From Phycisphaerales bacterium (lineage in GTDB: Bacteria; Planctomycetota; Phycisphaerae; Phycisphaerales; UBA1924), in the NCBI GenBank assembly GCA_027083355.1, contig JALWOY010000009.1, positions 1 through 32,033 of the forward strand: a stretch of DNA of 32,033 nucleotides, read 5' to 3'. The position numbers and the translations under genes were made by a program. Shown one piece after another: positions 30,560 through 32,033 of this stretch (position 1 is the stretch's first letter; every line of letters begins with the position of its first letter). Below the pieces are notes generated by a model. It searched no databases, had not been told where the DNA came from, and saw nothing but the letters and a program-made list of their open reading frames with translations.

Positions 30560-30738
30560 CCGCTCAAGCAAGAAGCGACCGAGTTGCGTGTCGTGTGGTA
30601 TGCTGCAATTTTCGAGGCAGAACGTCTTGTCGCGCGTGAGCGTGTTGACGATCGTGTTGCAGTAACAGACAGGACGTTCCTGTCCTGAGAGGGAACGGTT
30701 GGAGATCTCGGCTCGGAGTGCCGAGCTACACGGAGAGG

Positions 30739-30772
30739 TCAGTCTCGCTTGTAGATCAGTCTCGCTTGTAGA
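30739..30772 (-). repeat. 17-base tandem duplication at the gcvT stop codon
   Basis: TCAGTCTCGCTTGTAGA occurs twice without a gap (30739-30755 and 30756-30772). The inner copy encodes the last residues and stop of gcvT, and the outer copy lies just past the stop. Confidence 0.9.
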
Positions 30773-31880
30773 ACGGCAGCGGGACGACCTTCGCTTCGAG
30801 CTTCTGCCGGCCCGTGTCGATGAGGCAGGCGTCACCCTCCGCCAGTCGGTCGGCGGCGGCGTAGGCCATCGCGATGGACTTGCCGAGGGTCGGGCTGATG
30901 CAGCCGCTGGTGACCTCGCCGATCTGATCGCCTCCGGGCAGCAGGACTTTCATGTGCTGACGTGCGGTGCGTTTGGAGTCGATCTCGAGGCCGATCAGCC
31001 GGGTGCGGGGCCCGTCCTCGTCGATGGTTTTCTGGAGGGCCTGCTGGCCGATGAAGGTCTCGCCGTGCTCGTCTGTGTTCTTTTTCATCCCGATGGCGAA
31101 GTTGAACCCGACGGCCAGGGCGTTGATGTCCTCGCCGAGCTCGTGGCCGTAGAGGGGCATGCCGGCTTCGAGGCGGAGGGTGTCGCGGGCGCCGAGGCCG
31201 GCGGGCTTCATGGGGGCGTCGGGGTCGTCGGGGTCGATGTCCTTCATGAGGAGTTTCATCGCCATGTTGACGCCGGCGGCGGGGAGGATGACCTCGACGC
31301 CGTCCTCGCCGGTGTAGCCGGTCCGGCTGACGATGAGCTTGAGCACGAGCAGGTTCTTGGTCAGGAAGCGGAACTTCTTGAGGGTGGGGATCTCCTTGGA
31401 GACGCCGGCGATGAGGTCCATGATCTTCGGGCCCTGGGCCGCGACCATGGCGGTCTTGAATGTCTTGTCGTTGATGTCGACCTTGAACTCGCGGGCGTCG
31501 CGGACGGATTCGAGGTGGGCGATAATCTTCTCGCGGTTGGCCGCGTTGCAGACGACGATGAACTCGTCGTCGTCGAGCCGCATGACGATGACATCGTCGC
31601 GGACGCCGCCGTGCTCGTTGCACATGAACGAGTATCGGCACTGGCCCTGCTGCATCGACCCGATGATGCGGGTGCAGGTGTGTTCGAGCAGACGCTTGGC
31701 GTGGAGGCCCTTGATCTCGAGTCGGCCCATGTGCGAGACGTCGAACATGCCGCCGGCCCGGCGGACCTGGTGGTGCTCCTCGATGATCGAGGTGTACTTG
31801 ATGGGCATCTCCCAGCCGGCGTATTCGACCATCTGGGCACCGTGCTGGATGTGGAAATCGTGGATGGGGGACTTGTGCAT
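30756..31880 (-). CDS. gcvT: Glycine cleavage system aminomethyltransferase (T-protein)
   Basis: GcvT transfers the methylene carbon from the aminomethyl-lipoyl H-protein to tetrahydrofolate and releases ammonia. The 374 residues fit the family. Motifs are AGWEMPIKYTSIIEEHHQVR, MFDVSHMGRLEIKG, GGVRDDVIVMRLDDDEF with the catalytic Asp at 95 or 96, SRTGYTGEDGVEVILP, GLGARDTLRLEAGMPLYGHE and EVTSGCISPTLGKSIAMAY. ATG 31880 gives the expected family N-terminus. No Shine-Dalgarno sequence is seen, and TAACCT ends 6 bases before the start. gcvH and gcvP, often next to gcvT, are not in the window, though the upstream side is cut by the window end. A 17-base tandem duplication adjoins the stop codon. 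Confidence 0.96.
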   Translation of the reverse strand: MHKSPIHDFHIQHGAQMVEYAGWEMPIKYTSIIEEHHQVRRAGGMFDVSHMGRLEIKGLHAKRLLEHTCTRIIGSMQQGQCRYSFMCNEHGGVRDDVIVMRLDDDEFIVVCNAANREKIIAHLESVRDAREFKVDINDKTFKTAMVAAQGPKIMDLIAGVSKEIPTLKKFRFLTKNLLVLKLIVSRTGYTGEDGVEVILPAAGVNMAMKLLMKDIDPDDPDAPMKPAGLGARDTLRLEAGMPLYGHELGEDINALAVGFNFAIGMKKNTDEHGETFIGQQALQKTIDEDGPRTRLIGLEIDSKRTARQHMKVLLPGGDQIGEVTSGCISPTLGKSIAMAYAAADRLAEGDACLIDTGRQKLEAKVVPLPFYKRD

Positions 31881-31886
31881 GCGGGT

Positions 31887-31892
31887 AGGTTA
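31887..31892 (-). promoter_or_regulatory. -10-like box TAACCT, 6 bases before gcvT
   Basis: On the minus strand TAACCT is followed by ACCCGC and then ATG 31880. No ribosome binding site lies between, so a leaderless transcript is possible. Confidence 0.35.
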
Positions 31893-31969
31893 GGAGAGCA
31901 GGGGCAGGAACGCCCGGGGTTGATTTCGGAGGGTGAACCACCGCGTTTGCGTTCGGGTTGCGCGTGCTT

Positions 31970-31996
31970 GAACCTTCGCTTCCGCTCGGGCCTCTT
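31970..31996 (-). repeat. Dispersed repeat GAGGCCCGAGCGGAAGCGAA, copy 2
   Basis: It matches 16833-16858 in the opposite orientation. The rest of the window end (31893-32033) shows only G-rich sequence and no gene. Confidence 0.55.
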
Positions 31997-32033
31997 CATG
32001 TTCGGTGGACACAGGGGGGGGGCGGAGGGGGGC

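Larger units (their letters stand above)
30441..30755. other. Structured intergenic region between gcvT and hutI
   Basis: The 315 bases hold several palindromes: GACAGGA/TCCTGTC (30668-30684), CTCGGC/GCCGAG (30707-30725) and the nested structure at 30481-30559. A minus-strand frame here reads protein-like (LTRDKTFCLENC, HDTQLGRFLLERSG) and ends near 30506. It has poor third-position bias in its second half and no start, so it is not called a gene. Confidence 0.5.

Noticed and set aside
30506-30835. Minus-strand frame reading partly protein-like between gcvT and hutI
   Set aside because: Its first third is out of frame with the end of gcvT, it has no start of its own, and it is interrupted by palindromes; described only as an unexplained region.

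Overview
The window is GC-rich chromosomal DNA, most likely from a planctomycete of the Phycisphaerae/Phycisphaerales type. The reasons are the exported proteins that end in short dockerin-like domains closing on Gly-Cys or Gly-Cys-Pro, some with the variant loop AEPFGVLDL, a PEP-CTERM-like sorting tail, and intergenic spaces filled with small GC-rich palindromic repeats. The lineage is inferred from these protein styles; no rRNA is present to prove it. No tRNA, rRNA, CRISPR array, prophage or insertion sequence was found.

Layout. Bases 1-2399 (minus) hold an envelope operon: an unknown four-helix membrane protein, kdsC (KDO-8-phosphate phosphatase) and an LptC-like gene cut by the window edge, joined by two 4-base ATGA overlaps. 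This points to lipopolysaccharide synthesis and export. gyrB follows (plus, 2527-5190). Bases 5404-7785 carry two paralogous regulators, each PilZ + response-regulator receiver + HPt-like helical tail, with a possible 42-residue gene bridging them. Bases 7805-16654 are an exported-protein region: a small unknown protein, a PEP-CTERM-like protein, an endonuclease/exonuclease/phosphatase-fold enzyme, a large dockerin-tailed protein and a subtilisin-like protease with a dockerin tail. Bases 17042-19354 (minus) hold an exported protein of unknown function and a Bcp-type peroxiredoxin. Bases 19413-22570 (plus) hold panB, an HtrA/DegP protease and a DUF6781-like protein. After a repeat-rich convergent gap come an M16 peptidase (minus), a lone nuoB and trigger factor (plus), map-trpA (minus), a diacylglycerol-kinase-family lipid kinase (plus), hutI and gcvT (both minus).

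How the parts relate. Most genes are housekeeping (gyrB, tig, map, trpA, panB, nuoB, hutI, gcvT, kdsC) in short mixed-strand units rather than long operons. The most unusual coding feature is the PilZ-REC-HPt-like pair. In both proteins the HPt phospho-histidine position is Met, and in the second the receiver aspartate is Glu. One c-di-GMP-responsive regulator thus keeps a receiver that could be phosphorylated while its neighbour looks locked.

Several genes without a Shine-Dalgarno sequence (the small gene at 8035, panB, the M16 peptidase, map, hutI, gcvT) have a TANNNT -10-like box ending 6-8 bases before the start codon, which suggests leaderless transcripts. Palindromic repeats have also entered genes: one lies inside hutI and adds a peptide, and another supplies the trpA stop codon.
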